DNA of 64,000 bases from Achromobacter spanius (GCF_029637605.1 NZ_CP121261.1:3410001-3474000); one strand, 5' to 3'. Shown: positions 36,343 through 45,474, counted from the stretch's first letter. Notes: generated by a model not told the origin, from the sequence alone. Program-made: numbers and translations.

Positions 36343-38022
36343 GTGGGAGACATCGACTTTCAGGCGATGGAGTTCGCCTATGAAAAGCACGCCGACCAAA
36401 GCGCCCAGGGCGCGGCGCGGCACAAGGTCGTGGTGGTGGGCGCCGGCCCGGTCGGCCTGACCACCGCGCTAGACCTTGCCCGCCAAGGCGTGCGAGTGGT
36501 GGTGCTGGACGACGATTACCGCTTGTCCACCGGTTCACGCGCCATCTGCTTTTCCAAGCGCACGCTGGAAATCTGGGACCGCCTGGGCGTCGGCCAACGC
36601 ATGATCGACAAGGGCGTGTCGTGGAACGTGGGCAAGGTGTTCTTCCGTGAACAGGAAGTGTGGCGCTTTGACCTGCTGCCCGAACCGGGCCACCGCCGCC
36701 CCGCCTTCATCAACCTGCAGCAGTACTACGCCGAAGGCTATCTGTACGAGCAGACGCGCCAGGAACCCAATATCGACCTGCGCTGGAAAAACAAGGTCGC
36801 GGGCGTGACGCAGACCGATGCCGGCGTGGACCTCACCATCGAAACACCCGAAGGCCCCTATACGCTGCACGCCGACTGGCTTGTTGCCTGCGACGGCGCG
36901 CGCTCGCCGGTGCGCAAGCTGATCGGCCAGGAAAGCCATGGCCGCATCTTCCGCGACCGCTTCCTGATTGCCGACGTGAAGATGAAAGCCGACTTCCCGA
37001 CCGAGCGCTGGTTCTGGTTCGATCCGCCCTTTCATCCGAACCAGTCCGTGCTGCTGCATCGGCAGCCAGACAACGTGTGGCGTATCGACTTCCAGCTTGG
37101 CTGGAATGCCGACCCCGTCGAGGCCGTCAAGCCTGAAAACGTGCTGCCTCGCATCCGCGCCCTGCTCGGCCCCGACGCGCAGTTCGACCTGGAATGGGTC
37201 AGCGTCTACACCTTTGCGTGCGAGCGCATGGACAAGTTCCGCCACGGCCGCGTGGTGTTCGCGGGCGACTCCGCGCACCGCGTCTCGCCGTTTGGCGCGC
37301 GTGGCGCGAACAGCGGCGTGCAGGACGCCGAGAACCTGGCGTGGAAACTGAAGCTGGTGCTGGCGGGCCTGGCGCCCGAGACGCTGATCGACAGCTACAG
37401 CGCCGAGCGCGAATACGCGGCCGACGAGAACATCTTGAATTCATCGCGGGCCACGGACTTCATCACGCCCAAGAGCGATATCAGCCGAAGCTTTCGCAAC
37501 GCCGTGTTGAACCTGGCCAAGACGCATGCGTTTGCGCGGTCGCTGGTCAACAGCGGCCGCTTGTCGCTGCCGGCGACCTACATCGGGTCGCCATTGAACA
37601 CACCGGATGCCGACGCCTTTACCGGTCGCATGGTGCCCGGCGCGGTCGCGCTGGATGCGCCGGTGTCTGTGAATGGCGAAGACGACTGGTGGATGGCGCA
37701 ACTAGACGGCAGCTTCGTGCTGGCCGTGTTCTGCGGCAACACCTTGCCCGGCCGTGACACGCAGTCGGCCTTGCAGGCACTGCGCATGGCCCCGGTGCCG
37801 GTTAAGGCGGTGCTGGTGGTCGACCCGCAATGCGATGTGACGGGATTGTCGGCGGACCTGCCGGTGGTGGCCGACCGCGAAGGGTGCCTGGCCAAGCGCT
37901 ACGACGCGCAGCCCGGCACCACGTACCTGATTCGCCCCGACCAGCACATCGCCGCGCGCTGGCGCGCCTTCAATGCCGAGGCGGTTGCCGCCGCCGTCAA
38001 GCGGGCCACGGGCCACGCCTGA
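36343..38022 (+). CDS. FAD-dependent aromatic monooxygenase (PheA/TfdB/MhpA class), possibly 3-hydroxyphenylacetate 6-hydroxylase
   Basis: Group A flavin hydroxylase of 559 aa. N-terminal FAD motif VVVVGAGPVGLTTALDLARQG (residues 28-48), the DG fingerprint VACDGARSPVRKLIG, and the second FAD motif VVFAGDSAHRVSPFGARGANSG, then a C-terminal thioredoxin-like domain (FVLAVFCGNTLPG to the end). GTG 36343 has AGGAGAC just upstream; ATG 36367 is an alternative. Downstream are a DUF2783 protein and, 1.3 kb on, hmgA and fahA. A hydroxylase making homogentisate from 3-hydroxyphenylacetate would fit, as recalled for the flavoprotein/small coupling protein pair of Pseudomonas putida U. The substrate is inference. 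Confidence 0.75.
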   Translation: MGDIDFQAMEFAYEKHADQSAQGAARHKVVVVGAGPVGLTTALDLARQGVRVVVLDDDYRLSTGSRAICFSKRTLEIWDRLGVGQRMIDKGVSWNVGKVFFREQEVWRFDLLPEPGHRRPAFINLQQYYAEGYLYEQTRQEPNIDLRWKNKVAGVTQTDAGVDLTIETPEGPYTLHADWLVACDGARSPVRKLIGQESHGRIFRDRFLIADVKMKADFPTERWFWFDPPFHPNQSVLLHRQPDNVWRIDFQLGWNADPVEAVKPENVLPRIRALLGPDAQFDLEWVSVYTFACERMDKFRHGRVVFAGDSAHRVSPFGARGANSGVQDAENLAWKLKLVLAGLAPETLIDSYSAEREYAADENILNSSRATDFITPKSDISRSFRNAVLNLAKTHAFARSLVNSGRLSLPATYIGSPLNTPDADAFTGRMVPGAVALDAPVSVNGEDDWWMAQLDGSFVLAVFCGNTLPGRDTQSALQALRMAPVPVKAVLVVDPQCDVTGLSADLPVVADREGCLAKRYDAQPGTTYLIRPDQHIAARWRAFNAEAVAAAVKRATGHA

Positions 38023-38039
38023 TTCCAGAGGTCACCATC

Positions 38040-38255
38040 ATGCTGATAACCGACACCAACCTGAGCGCACCCGACGATTTTTACGAGGCGCTGATCGAAA
38101 CGCATCGCGACCTGACGAACGAGCAAAGCCACGAGCTGAACGCCGCACTGATCCTGCTGCTGGCCAACCACCTGGGCGACATGGCACTCTTGCGCGAAGC
38201 ATTGCAGCAAGCGCGAGAATCAGTGGTGGGATGTAGGATGGGTGAAGCGCGATAA
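38040..38255 (+). CDS. DUF2783 small protein, possible hydroxylase coupling protein
   Basis: A 71-residue acidic helical protein (DDFYEALIETHRDLTNEQS, NAALILLLANHLGD) of a family that travels with FAD monooxygenases and MBL-fold proteins. It begins 17 bp after the monooxygenase. Its last seven codons and stop (CRMGEAR-stop, 38232-38255) come from the left end of a palindromic repeat at 38233, so the natural C-terminus has been replaced or extended by the repeat. It may be a coupling or effector subunit of the hydroxylase; this rests on context only. Confidence 0.75.
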   Translation: MLITDTNLSAPDDFYEALIETHRDLTNEQSHELNAALILLLANHLGDMALLREALQQARESVVGCRMGEAR

Positions 38256-38412
38256 AAAAATAAAGAAGAACGAAAACGCCGAACGCGCGCAACCCATCAA
38301 GCAACGGTGAATTCCTGGAAGATTCAGCCATAACGCAGACGCTGCATGATGGGTTACGCGCGTTCCATATCGGTTTTCTTTTTACCGGTCCTTCGCGCTT
38401 CACCCATCCTAC
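38233..38412. repeat. BIME-like palindromic repeat, lone copy in the DUF2783/lysR gap
   Basis: A 180-bp element of the same design as the array at 6.3-6.9 kb: GTAGGATGGGTGAAGCGCG at the left, its complement at the right, and inner CGCGCAACCCATC / GATGGGTTACGCG. The loops differ and are A-rich. It starts inside the last codons of the DUF2783 gene. Confidence 0.85.
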
Positions 38413-38446
38413 GATCACCAACATTTATCCCGCGACCATCTCGCAT

Positions 38447-39355
38447 TCATCTCCCCACCCCAAACGTATTCACAATCAACCCACGCAGCCACTGATTCCC
38501 ACTATCCCGATCAACCCGGCGTTGCCAATACAGGTTCGTCTGTAGCGCCGGCACCTTGACCGGCGGCGTCATGAAGCGCAACCCAAACGGCGGCGCGGCG
38601 CTGGCGGCCAGCTTTTCCGGCACGGTAGCCAGCAGATCCGTTGCGCTCACGATATACGGCACGGCCGAAAAGTGCGGCACGCTGAAATGCTCCGCCAGCA
38701 CCACCCCCGCGCGCTCCATCGATTGATTCACCTGCCCGTAGGGCGCGGCGCGCGACACGATCAAATGGCGTTCCGCGCGAAACGCCTTGATGCCCATGCC
38801 GGCATGCGCCGTGGGATGCGCCTGCCGAAACAGGGTTGCGTAGCCCTGACGAAACAGCATGCGCTGCATTGTGCCCGCGCCCATCTCGTCGAACGCGCCG
38901 ATCGCCAGGTCCACCCGACCCGACTCCATCTCGCGCGGCAAGTCCGGCCCCTGCACCCGCACTGAATCAATGCGCACCTGCGGCGCCACCTGCACGCACA
39001 CTTCCATCAGGCGGGGCATGAAGTGGATTTCACCCACGTCCGTCATCGCCACGCGAAAGCGCCGGTTGCTGGTCGCGGCGTCGAACACGTCCTGGTCTTG
39101 CAGCGCCTGCGTCAGCACGGTCAGCGCTTCGCTGACAGGGCCGGCCAGGCGCTGCGCCCGGGGTGTGGGCAGCATGCCCTGTCCGGTCCGCACGAACAGC
39201 TCATCGCCAAAGGCCTCGCGCAGGCGACGCAGTGCGTTGCTGACGGCGGGTTGCGTCAGATCCATGCGGCGCGCCACGGCCGACAGGTTGCGGTCTTCCA
39301 GCAAGTGCTGGAACAGGATCAGCAGATTCAAATCGACGTCGCGCAGTTCGGCCAT
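38447..39355 (-). CDS. LysR-family regulator of the homogentisate genes
   Basis: 302-aa LysR regulator. N-terminal HTH with LNLLILFQHLLEDRNLSAVA and RRMDLTQPAVSNALRRLREAF; effector domain from about residue 90 (FRVAMTDVGEIHFMPRLMEV). Divergent from hmgA with a 159-bp shared promoter region holding a T-N11-A box. The probable effector is an aromatic acid such as homogentisate or a precursor; this is inference from context. Confidence 0.9.
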   Translation of the reverse strand: MAELRDVDLNLLILFQHLLEDRNLSAVARRMDLTQPAVSNALRRLREAFGDELFVRTGQGMLPTPRAQRLAGPVSEALTVLTQALQDQDVFDAATSNRRFRVAMTDVGEIHFMPRLMEVCVQVAPQVRIDSVRVQGPDLPREMESGRVDLAIGAFDEMGAGTMQRMLFRQGYATLFRQAHPTAHAGMGIKAFRAERHLIVSRAAPYGQVNQSMERAGVVLAEHFSVPHFSAVPYIVSATDLLATVPEKLAASAAPPFGLRFMTPPVKVPALQTNLYWQRRVDRDSGNQWLRGLIVNTFGVGR

Positions 39356-39367
39356 AGCCGCCCCCTA

Positions 39368-39386
39368 CTATTCACAAAATTTATAG
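39368..39386. promoter_or_regulatory. LysR-type box between lysR and hmgA
   Basis: CTAT-N11-ATAG, an inverted repeat that meets the T-N11-A rule for LysR binding. It is 12 bp from the lysR start and 128 bp from the hmgA start, in AT-rich DNA. Confidence 0.6.
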
Positions 39387-39514
39387 TCTGTATTTTTGCA
39401 TTCCCGTAGCCGTGGTGGTGAATTTTTCCGACAATGGCCCATTGCCGCTGTTTTTGCAGACGGCCCCATACCGACCGCGCGGCCACGCACCGCGCCGCCA
39501 CCCAGGAGGATTCC

Positions 39515-40813
39515 ATGGAACTGCAATATCTGACCGGTTTCGGCAACGACTGTGCTACCGAGGCGCTGCCCGGCGCCCTGCCCGTGGGGCGCAATTCGCC
39601 CCAGCAATGTCCCTACGGCCTGTATGCCGAACAGCTTTCCGGCACCGCCTTCACCGCCCCGCGCAACGAAAACCGCCGTTCCTGGCTATACCGCATCCGC
39701 CCGGGCGCGCAGCACAAGCCGTTTGAAGCGTTTGACGGCGCGGCGGGCTGGGAAAGCACGTTCGGCCACGGTCCGGTCACGCCGAACCAGCTGCGTTGGA
39801 GCCCGATGCCGATTCCCGCCGCCCCCACCGACTTTCTGGAAGGCGTGAAAACCTGGGGCGGCAATGGCGGCCCCGACGCACAGGGCGGCGTCGCCATCCA
39901 CCTGTACGCGGCCAACCGGTCGATGCAAGGTCGCTACTTCTACAACGCCGACGGTGAACTGCTGCTGGTGCCGCAGCAAGGCCGGTTGCGCCTGGCTACC
40001 GAACTGGGCTTGATTGATCTTGAGCCCCTGGAAATTGCCGTGATCCCGCGCGGCGTGCGCTTTCGCGTCGAACTGCTGGACGGCGAAGCGCGCGGCTACA
40101 TGCTGGAGAACTTCGGCGCGGCCCTGCGCCTGCCCGAACTGGGCCCCATCGGATCAAACTGCCTGGCCAACGCCCGCGACTTCAAGACGCCGGTGGCCTG
40201 GTACGAAGACGTCGAAGGCGACTTTGAATTGATCGCGAAGTTCACCGGCGGCTTCTGGCGCGCGTCCATCGACCATTCGCCGCTGGACGTTGTGGCATGG
40301 CACGGCACGCACGCGCCCTACAAGTACGATCTGCGCCACTTCAACACCATCGGCTCGATCAGCTTCGACCATCCGGACCCGTCGATCTTTACCGTGCTGA
40401 CCGCGCCGTCGGACACCCCGGGCACGGCCAACATGGACTTCGCGATTTTCCCGCCGCGCGTCCTGGCCATGGAAGACACCTTCCGTCCGCCCTGGTTCCA
40501 CCGCAACGTGGCCAGCGAATTCATGGGCCTGATCCAGGGCGTGTACGACGCCAAGGCCGATGGCTTCGCGCCCGGCGGCGCCAGCCTGCATAACTGCATG
40601 AGCGGCCACGGCCCGGACGCCGAGACGTTTGAAAAGGCCTCGCACGCCGACACGCACAGCGCCCACTACATCCGCGATACGATGGCGTTCATGTTTGAAA
40701 CGCGCCGGGTGATTCGTCCGACCGCGCAGGCGCTGGCTTCCAAAGACCTGCAAGGCGATTACTACCGGTGCTGGCAGGGCATCGTGAAGCACTTCGATCC
40801 CAACAAGGCGTGA
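39515..40813 (+). CDS. hmgA: Homogentisate 1,2-dioxygenase
   Basis: Fe(II) ring-cleavage enzyme that turns homogentisate into maleylacetoacetate in tyrosine, phenylalanine and hydroxyphenylacetate breakdown. 432 aa. Landmarks: [18 protein letters not shown] at the start, [55 protein letters not shown], and the metal-binding [16 protein letters not shown] with a later [16 protein letters not shown] strong AGGAGGA ribosome site (39503-39509) fixes ATG 39515. It is followed by fahA; no maleylacetoacetate isomerase is in the window. Confidence 0.97.
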   Translation: MELQYLTGFGNDCATEALPGALPVGRNSPQQCPYGLYAEQLSGTAFTAPRNENRRSWLYRIRPGAQHKPFEAFDGAAGWESTFGHGPVTPNQLRWSPMPIPAAPTDFLEGVKTWGGNGGPDAQGGVAIHLYAANRSMQGRYFYNADGELLLVPQQGRLRLATELGLIDLEPLEIAVIPRGVRFRVELLDGEARGYMLENFGAALRLPELGPIGSNCLANARDFKTPVAWYEDVEGDFELIAKFTGGFWRASIDHSPLDVVAWHGTHAPYKYDLRHFNTIGSISFDHPDPSIFTVLTAPSDTPGTANMDFAIFPPRVLAMEDTFRPPWFHRNVASEFMGLIQGVYDAKADGFAPGGASLHNCMSGHGPDAETFEKASHADTHSAHYIRDTMAFMFETRRVIRPTAQALASKDLQGDYYRCWQGIVKHFDPNKA

Positions 40814-40839
40814 CGGCGATTCCTCGCTGACCCACGCTC

Positions 40840-40869
40840 ACGGCGATGCGCGCAAACGCATCGCCGTTT
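40840..40869 (+). terminator. Hairpin after hmgA
   Basis: A perfect 11-bp stem (40840-40850 with 40857-40867) with a 6-nt loop, followed only by TTTGG. It may attenuate transcription between hmgA and fahA rather than stop it. Confidence 0.5.
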
Positions 40870-40964
40870 GGCGTTCAACGGTCGGCGTTCACCCTTTGTT
40901 ATTCAACGTTTAGCATTTGTTCGGCTTGCCGCCCCCAACACACACATCAACGAGACATGCAGCC

Positions 40965-42284
40965 ATGACCACCTCGATCAACGAAACCCACGACCCGTCC
41001 TTGAAAAGCTGGGTCGCCAGCGCCAACACCGGCACGTCTGACTTCCCGGTGCAGAACCTGCCTTACGGCGCTTTCCGCCGCAAGGGCACGAACGAATCGT
41101 TCCGCCCTGGCGTGGCAATCGGCGACCAGATCCTGGACCTGGCCGCGCTGGCAGCGGCAAAGCCGTTTGAAGGTCAGGCCGCCGAGGCGCTGGCCGCTTG
41201 CGCCAGCGATAGCCTGAATGCATTGATGGCCTTGGGCCAGGCACATTGGAGCGCCCTGCGCCTGGCCTTGTCGCGCGCGCTGCGCGAAGGCGCCGCGTTG
41301 CGCAACGTGGTCGAGCCGCTGCTGGTTGCGCAAGCCGACGCTGAGCACACCACGCCCGCGCGCATCGGCGACTACACCGATTTCTACATCTCGGTGCACC
41401 ACGCCACCGCGATTGGCAAGCAGTTCCGCCCGGACAACCCCTTGCTGCCGAACTACAAATGGGTGCCCATCGGCTACCACGGTCGCGCGTCCAGCATCGG
41501 CGTGGACCAGAAGTTTCCGCGCCCCGTGGGCCAGACCCGCCCCGCGAACGAAGGCGACACACCGCAATTCGGCCCGTGCGCCCGCTTGGACTACGAACTG
41601 GAACTGGGCATCTTCGTGGGCACCGGCAACGCCCAGGGCGATCGCATCGACTTGGCCGACGCCGATGGCCACGTGTTTGGCCTGTGCATCCTGAACGACT
41701 GGTCGGCGCGCGACATCCAGGCTTGGGAATACCAGCCGCTGGGGCCCTTCCTGTCGAAGAACTTCGCGTCGACGATCTCGCCGTGGATCGTGACCATGGA
41801 AGCGCTAGAGCCGTTCCGCACGCAGTACAACCGCGGCCCGTCCGAACCGCAGCCGATGCCGTACCTGGCCTCCGACGTCAACCGCGCCAAGGGCGCCTAT
41901 GACGTGCAACTGGAAGTGCTGATGACCACCGCGCAATCGCGCGACGCCAAGCAGCCGCCGGTGACCTTGTCGCGCAGCAATTTCCGCGACGCTTACTGGA
42001 ACGTGGCGCAACTGATTGCGCACCACACGGTGAACGGCTGCAACCTGCAACCGGGCGACATGCTGGGTACGGGCACGCTGTCCGGCCCGCAGCCGTCGGA
42101 AGCGGGATCCTTGCTGGAATTGAGCAATGGCGGAAAGACGCCGATTGATCTGCCCTGGGGCGAAAAGCGCACCTTCCTGCAAGATGGCGACCAGATCATC
42201 ATGCGCGCCGCGTGCGAGAAGGCGGGATACCCGAAAATCGGCTTCGGCCAATCGTCCGGCGTGGTGCTACCCGCCAAACTGTAG
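40965..42284 (+). CDS. fahA: Fumarylacetoacetase
   Basis: Last step of homogentisate breakdown: fumarylacetoacetate to fumarate and acetoacetate. 439 aa; an N-terminal SH3-like domain (FPVQNLPYGAFRR) and a catalytic domain with DYTDFYISVHHATAIG, YHGRASSIGVD, the metal-binding DYELELGIFVG, LNDWSARDIQAWEYQPLGPF and a terminal MLGTGTLSGPQPSEAG. ATG 40965 begins the family N-terminus; the longer frame is not supported. The stop codon TAG (42282-42284) is the TAG of the GTAG that opens a palindromic repeat. Confidence 0.96.
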   Translation: MTTSINETHDPSLKSWVASANTGTSDFPVQNLPYGAFRRKGTNESFRPGVAIGDQILDLAALAAAKPFEGQAAEALAACASDSLNALMALGQAHWSALRLALSRALREGAALRNVVEPLLVAQADAEHTTPARIGDYTDFYISVHHATAIGKQFRPDNPLLPNYKWVPIGYHGRASSIGVDQKFPRPVGQTRPANEGDTPQFGPCARLDYELELGIFVGTGNAQGDRIDLADADGHVFGLCILNDWSARDIQAWEYQPLGPFLSKNFASTISPWIVTMEALEPFRTQYNRGPSEPQPMPYLASDVNRAKGAYDVQLEVLMTTAQSRDAKQPPVTLSRSNFRDAYWNVAQLIAHHTVNGCNLQPGDMLGTGTLSGPQPSEAGSLLELSNGGKTPIDLPWGEKRTFLQDGDQIIMRAACEKAGYPKIGFGQSSGVVLPAKL

Positions 42285-42448
42285 GATGGGTGAAGCGCGG
42301 CAAGCCGGGGAGAAGAACCCCGGCATTCGCCGCGCGCAACCCATCATGACTGCGTATAGGAAAGATCTATCGCTTGCGGGGTGATGGGTTACGTGCGATC
42401 GGAAATGGAGTTCTTGGGTGAAGGGTTCTCGCACTTCACCCATCCTAC
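42281..42448. repeat. BIME-like palindromic repeat, lone copy at the fahA stop
   Basis: A 168-bp element with the same ends (GTAGGATGGGTGAAGCGCG / GCACTTCACCCATCCTAC) and inner CGCGCAACCCATC / GATGGGTTACGTG. The right half carries a few changes. Its first four bases contain the fahA stop codon. Confidence 0.85.
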
Positions 42449-42509
42449 GCGACCACGACTTCATCACGACGCGAGAAACCCTGCCCAGCAGCCGACACGT
42501 CACATCCCA

Positions 42510-44405
42510 TCACGGCAGCCGATATTTTTCTTTCCGATACGCCCAGCTTGCCCACAGCGCATGCGCCAGCGCTTCTTCCGTCAACGCCGGGTCTGCCGGC
42601 TGCACGGGCGCATACGTTTCATTTTGCCCAACCGGCGCCGCTTCATATCGGAATTCGCGGGGTTCCTTCGCGGGTTCCAACACCAGCAGCTTGTCGCCTT
42701 GCAAATACCCGAAGTTGTCCGCGTACTGCATGATCGCGCGGTTCGGGTCGCGTTGCGTCAGGTCGGCGCCCAGCATCGGGTTCACGTTGTCCAGGCCGAT
42801 CAGCGACAGCAGCGTCGGCGCCATGTCGATCTGGCTCACCAAGCGTTCGTCCTGGCGCGGCGCGATGCCGGCGCCCAGGAAAAGCGCGGGTATCTGGAAG
42901 TGGCGCACCGGCACGGGTATTGACCCATACACACGCGAATCGTGGTCCGCGATCACCAGGAACACCGTGTTGTTCCAGTACGGTGCCTGCTTCGCCTTTT
43001 CAAAGAACTGCCCCAACGCCCAATCCGCGTAACGCACCGTGTTGTCCACAGTAGCGGGGTCGCCCACCGGCTTGATGCGGCCTTCCGGGTATTCCCACGG
43101 CGAATGGTTCGACACGGAAAACGCCAGTGTGAAGACCGGCTTGTCGCCGTCGGCGCGCAGCAGGCGGTCTACCTGATTGAACATGTCTTCATCGGACGCG
43201 CCCCATGAGCCTTCGAACACCGGGTTCACGAACTTGGGCCGGTCCACCACTTCATCAAAGCCATTGCCCAGGAAAAACGCCCGCATATTGTCAAAGTGCG
43301 ACTCGCCGCCATACACGAAGCGCGAGTGGTAGCCGTGTTTACCCAGCACCTGCGCCAAGGTGAAAAAGCCGGTTTGCGAGCGCGGCAACTTGACCACCGC
43401 GTCGGCCACGCTGGGCAGGAACCCCGCCGTCACCGCTTCAATACCGCGCACCGAGCGTGTGCCGGTGGCGTAGGCGCGGTGGAACATCCAGCCGTCCTTG
43501 GACAGGCGGTCGATGTTGGGCGTGAGATCCCGTCCGCCCAAGCTGCCCACGTACTGCGCACCCAGGCTTTCCTGCAGGATGATCACCACGTTCAGCGGCT
43601 TGTCGCGCCGCACGGTGGCCTTTTGTTCATGCAGGCTGGGGTAGCGTGCGTCCAGCGGCGCGCCGGTCAGGCCCGCCTTTTCGCGGACGATGGCGTTCAT
43701 GCGGTCCACCGGCATCTTCGGATACATCGCGGCCGACGAGCGTTCATCCCGCATGCGGTAGGCCGCATCGAACACGCTGTACAGCGAGTTCAGCGCCAGC
43801 GCGTTCACCATGGAATCTGAACTGAACGCCACCTTGGCCGGATTGATGGGGCGATGTTCCAAAGTGCCGCGCGCGCCCAGCACCACCAGCGCCAAGATCA
43901 CGAAGGACGCAATCGGCCGCTTCCACCAGGCCATGAACCCATCGCGCGACCGTGTCGGAAACAGCTTGAACGCCAGCCAGGCCGCCACCACCAGCACCAC
44001 GAACGCGGCCAGCAGCACGCCCTTGTAGCCCTGCCACAGCATTGACCCCACTTCCTTGGGATTGAGCAGGTAGATGAAGTACAGCCGGTTGGGCCGCGTG
44101 TCGTACTCCGCGATGAATTGCGGCGTGGACACTTCCAGCAGCACATACAGCATCCACCATACGCGGAACCACCACGCGGTAATGCTCGCGGCCAGCGGGC
44201 GATGCCCGAACCACGGCGAGAACACCGCCGGCAGCGCAATCACCATGGACAACAGGCAGACGTCGATGCGCAGCCCGCCCAGCAGCAGCGGCCACAAGCC
44301 GCCAGCCGCTTGCACGCGGTCCCACATCCAGAAAGCCAGCCCCAGGCGCGACAGCGTCAGCAGCACCAGGATGGCAAGAATGAATCGAAGTGTCAGGCGA
44401 CGCAT
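42510..44405 (-). CDS. LtaS-like sulfatase-fold membrane protein (phosphoglycerol/phosphoethanolamine transferase type)
   Basis: 631 aa. Five hydrophobic segments in the first 175 residues, then a periplasmic alkaline-phosphatase-superfamily domain. Metal/catalytic features: VVIILQESLGAQYVG (Glu of the first metal site), the nucleophile Thr in YATGTRSVRGIEA, YGGESHFDNM, and VIADHDSRVYG with the later His. In Gram-negative bacteria such LtaS relatives act on periplasmic glucans or envelope lipids (OpgB-like); the acceptor here is unknown. A stretch of 213 bp upstream, before the gntR end, includes a second copy of the GntR operator. Confidence 0.85.
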   Translation of the reverse strand: MRRLTLRFILAILVLLTLSRLGLAFWMWDRVQAAGGLWPLLLGGLRIDVCLLSMVIALPAVFSPWFGHRPLAASITAWWFRVWWMLYVLLEVSTPQFIAEYDTRPNRLYFIYLLNPKEVGSMLWQGYKGVLLAAFVVLVVAAWLAFKLFPTRSRDGFMAWWKRPIASFVILALVVLGARGTLEHRPINPAKVAFSSDSMVNALALNSLYSVFDAAYRMRDERSSAAMYPKMPVDRMNAIVREKAGLTGAPLDARYPSLHEQKATVRRDKPLNVVIILQESLGAQYVGSLGGRDLTPNIDRLSKDGWMFHRAYATGTRSVRGIEAVTAGFLPSVADAVVKLPRSQTGFFTLAQVLGKHGYHSRFVYGGESHFDNMRAFFLGNGFDEVVDRPKFVNPVFEGSWGASDEDMFNQVDRLLRADGDKPVFTLAFSVSNHSPWEYPEGRIKPVGDPATVDNTVRYADWALGQFFEKAKQAPYWNNTVFLVIADHDSRVYGSIPVPVRHFQIPALFLGAGIAPRQDERLVSQIDMAPTLLSLIGLDNVNPMLGADLTQRDPNRAIMQYADNFGYLQGDKLLVLEPAKEPREFRYEAAPVGQNETYAPVQPADPALTEEALAHALWASWAYRKEKYRLP

Positions 44406-44565
44406 GCGGCGGCCCTCCGCAAGCGGTGAAGCGCGATTGCCGCTACTGATAAAAGAATGCCGCTGTCCATGCCAAGCAAAACCATGCCGCCTCGTCGTTC
44501 GAAAATGAAACCGGGCAAAGATTAACGCGGTTTTTCAGTCGACGCGGCGCGATCGCAACGGCCAA

Positions 44566-44582
44566 ACGTTGTACGACATCGT
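44566..44582. promoter_or_regulatory. Second GntR-type operator copy, upstream of the LtaS-like gene
   Basis: ACGTTGTACGACATCGT differs by one base from the operator at 45414-45430 in front of the uronate operon. It sits between the end of gntR and the start of the minus-strand LtaS-like gene. Read on the minus strand, a TTGAAA hexamer lies just upstream of it. Confidence 0.5.
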
Positions 44583-44618
44583 ATTTCAACAACACGCAAG
44601 CCAGGCCGGCCTGTCGAG

Positions 44619-45347
44619 TTATTGCGCGCGGCGCAGCCGTTCGCGGCTGTTGCTCAGGTGCGTGCGCATGGCGGCGCGCGCGGCTTCCGCGTCCTGGCGC
44701 ATGATCGCGCTGTAGATGTCTTCGTGTTCCAGATTCACACGCGCCAGATAGGCCGCGCGATCTTCATGCGCGAACTTGGCGGAATTGATGCGGGTGCGTG
44801 GGATGATCGCCGAACCCAGATGCGACATCAGGTCCGCGAAATAGCGGTTGTCGGTGGACTGCGCCACCAACAGATGAAACTGGAAGTCGGGCGTGATGGT
44901 GTCGCCGCCCACGTCCAATGCGCTTTTGAAAAGATCCAGCGCGCGGCGCATTTCCTGCAACTGCACGTCGCTGCGCCGAATGGCGGCCAGGCCCGCGGCC
45001 TCGCTTTCCAGGCAGATACGCAGCTCAAGCAGCACCAGCACGTCGCGCACCGTGGCGATGTCGGCGGGGTCAACCCGGAAGTCGACACTGCCGCTGGGTT
45101 CCAGCGCATAGGTGCCCACGCCGTGATGCGTTTCGACCAGACCCGATGCCTGCAAGCGCGACAGCGCCTCGCGCACGACGGTTCGGCTGACGCCAAACTG
45201 ACGCATGATCTCGGACTCGGTGGGTAGCTTGTCGCCAGGGCGGATTTCGCCGCTGCGGATGCGTTCGGAGATGCTCTCGACCAAGCCTTGAGCCAAGTTC
45301 CGGGGACGACGCTGCGGCAAGACAGGAGTAGCGACAGGAGCGTTCAT
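44619..45347 (-). CDS. GntR/FadR-family regulator of uronate catabolism
   Basis: 242 aa: an N-terminal winged helix (LVESISERIRSGEIRPGDKL, MRQFGVSRTVVREALSRLQ) and a C-terminal FCD ligand domain with metal-ligand positions in DFQFHLLVAQ and LEHEDIYSAIMRQD. ATG 45347 precedes the domain closely; the very long upstream frame overlaps the divergent operon and is not coding. It faces the uronate dehydrogenase operon across a shared promoter carrying a FadR-type operator. The ligand is probably a uronate or aldarate, by analogy with ExuR/UxuR-like FCD proteins. Confidence 0.9.
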   Translation of the reverse strand: MNAPVATPVLPQRRPRNLAQGLVESISERIRSGEIRPGDKLPTESEIMRQFGVSRTVVREALSRLQASGLVETHHGVGTYALEPSGSVDFRVDPADIATVRDVLVLLELRICLESEAAGLAAIRRSDVQLQEMRRALDLFKSALDVGGDTITPDFQFHLLVAQSTDNRYFADLMSHLGSAIIPRTRINSAKFAHEDRAAYLARVNLEHEDIYSAIMRQDAEAARAAMRTHLSNSRERLRRAQ

Positions 45348-45377
45348 CAGGGTTAATCCGAAAATGAGTACAAAAGC

Positions 45378-45407
45378 TTGACGCTGAAATTTGGGGCTAA
45401 TTATACT
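45378..45407 (+). promoter_or_regulatory. Promoter of the uronate operon
   Basis: TTGACG (45378-45383), 18-bp spacer, TATACT (45402-45407); expected transcript start near 45414, at the edge of the operator palindrome, so a bound repressor would cover the start site. Confidence 0.75.
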
Positions 45408-45413
45408 TTGCGC

Positions 45414-45430
45414 ACGTTGTACGACAACGT
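45414..45430. promoter_or_regulatory. FadR-type GntR operator of the uronate operon
   Basis: ACGTTGT-ACG-ACAACGT, a perfect 7-bp inverted repeat with 3-bp centre, matching the TxGTxxxACxA rule for the FadR subfamily. It lies directly after the -10 hexamer. Confidence 0.75.
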
Positions 45431-45474
45431 ACCAGATACGTTCCCACTCCGCACCTTTCACCGAGCGTTGCGAC

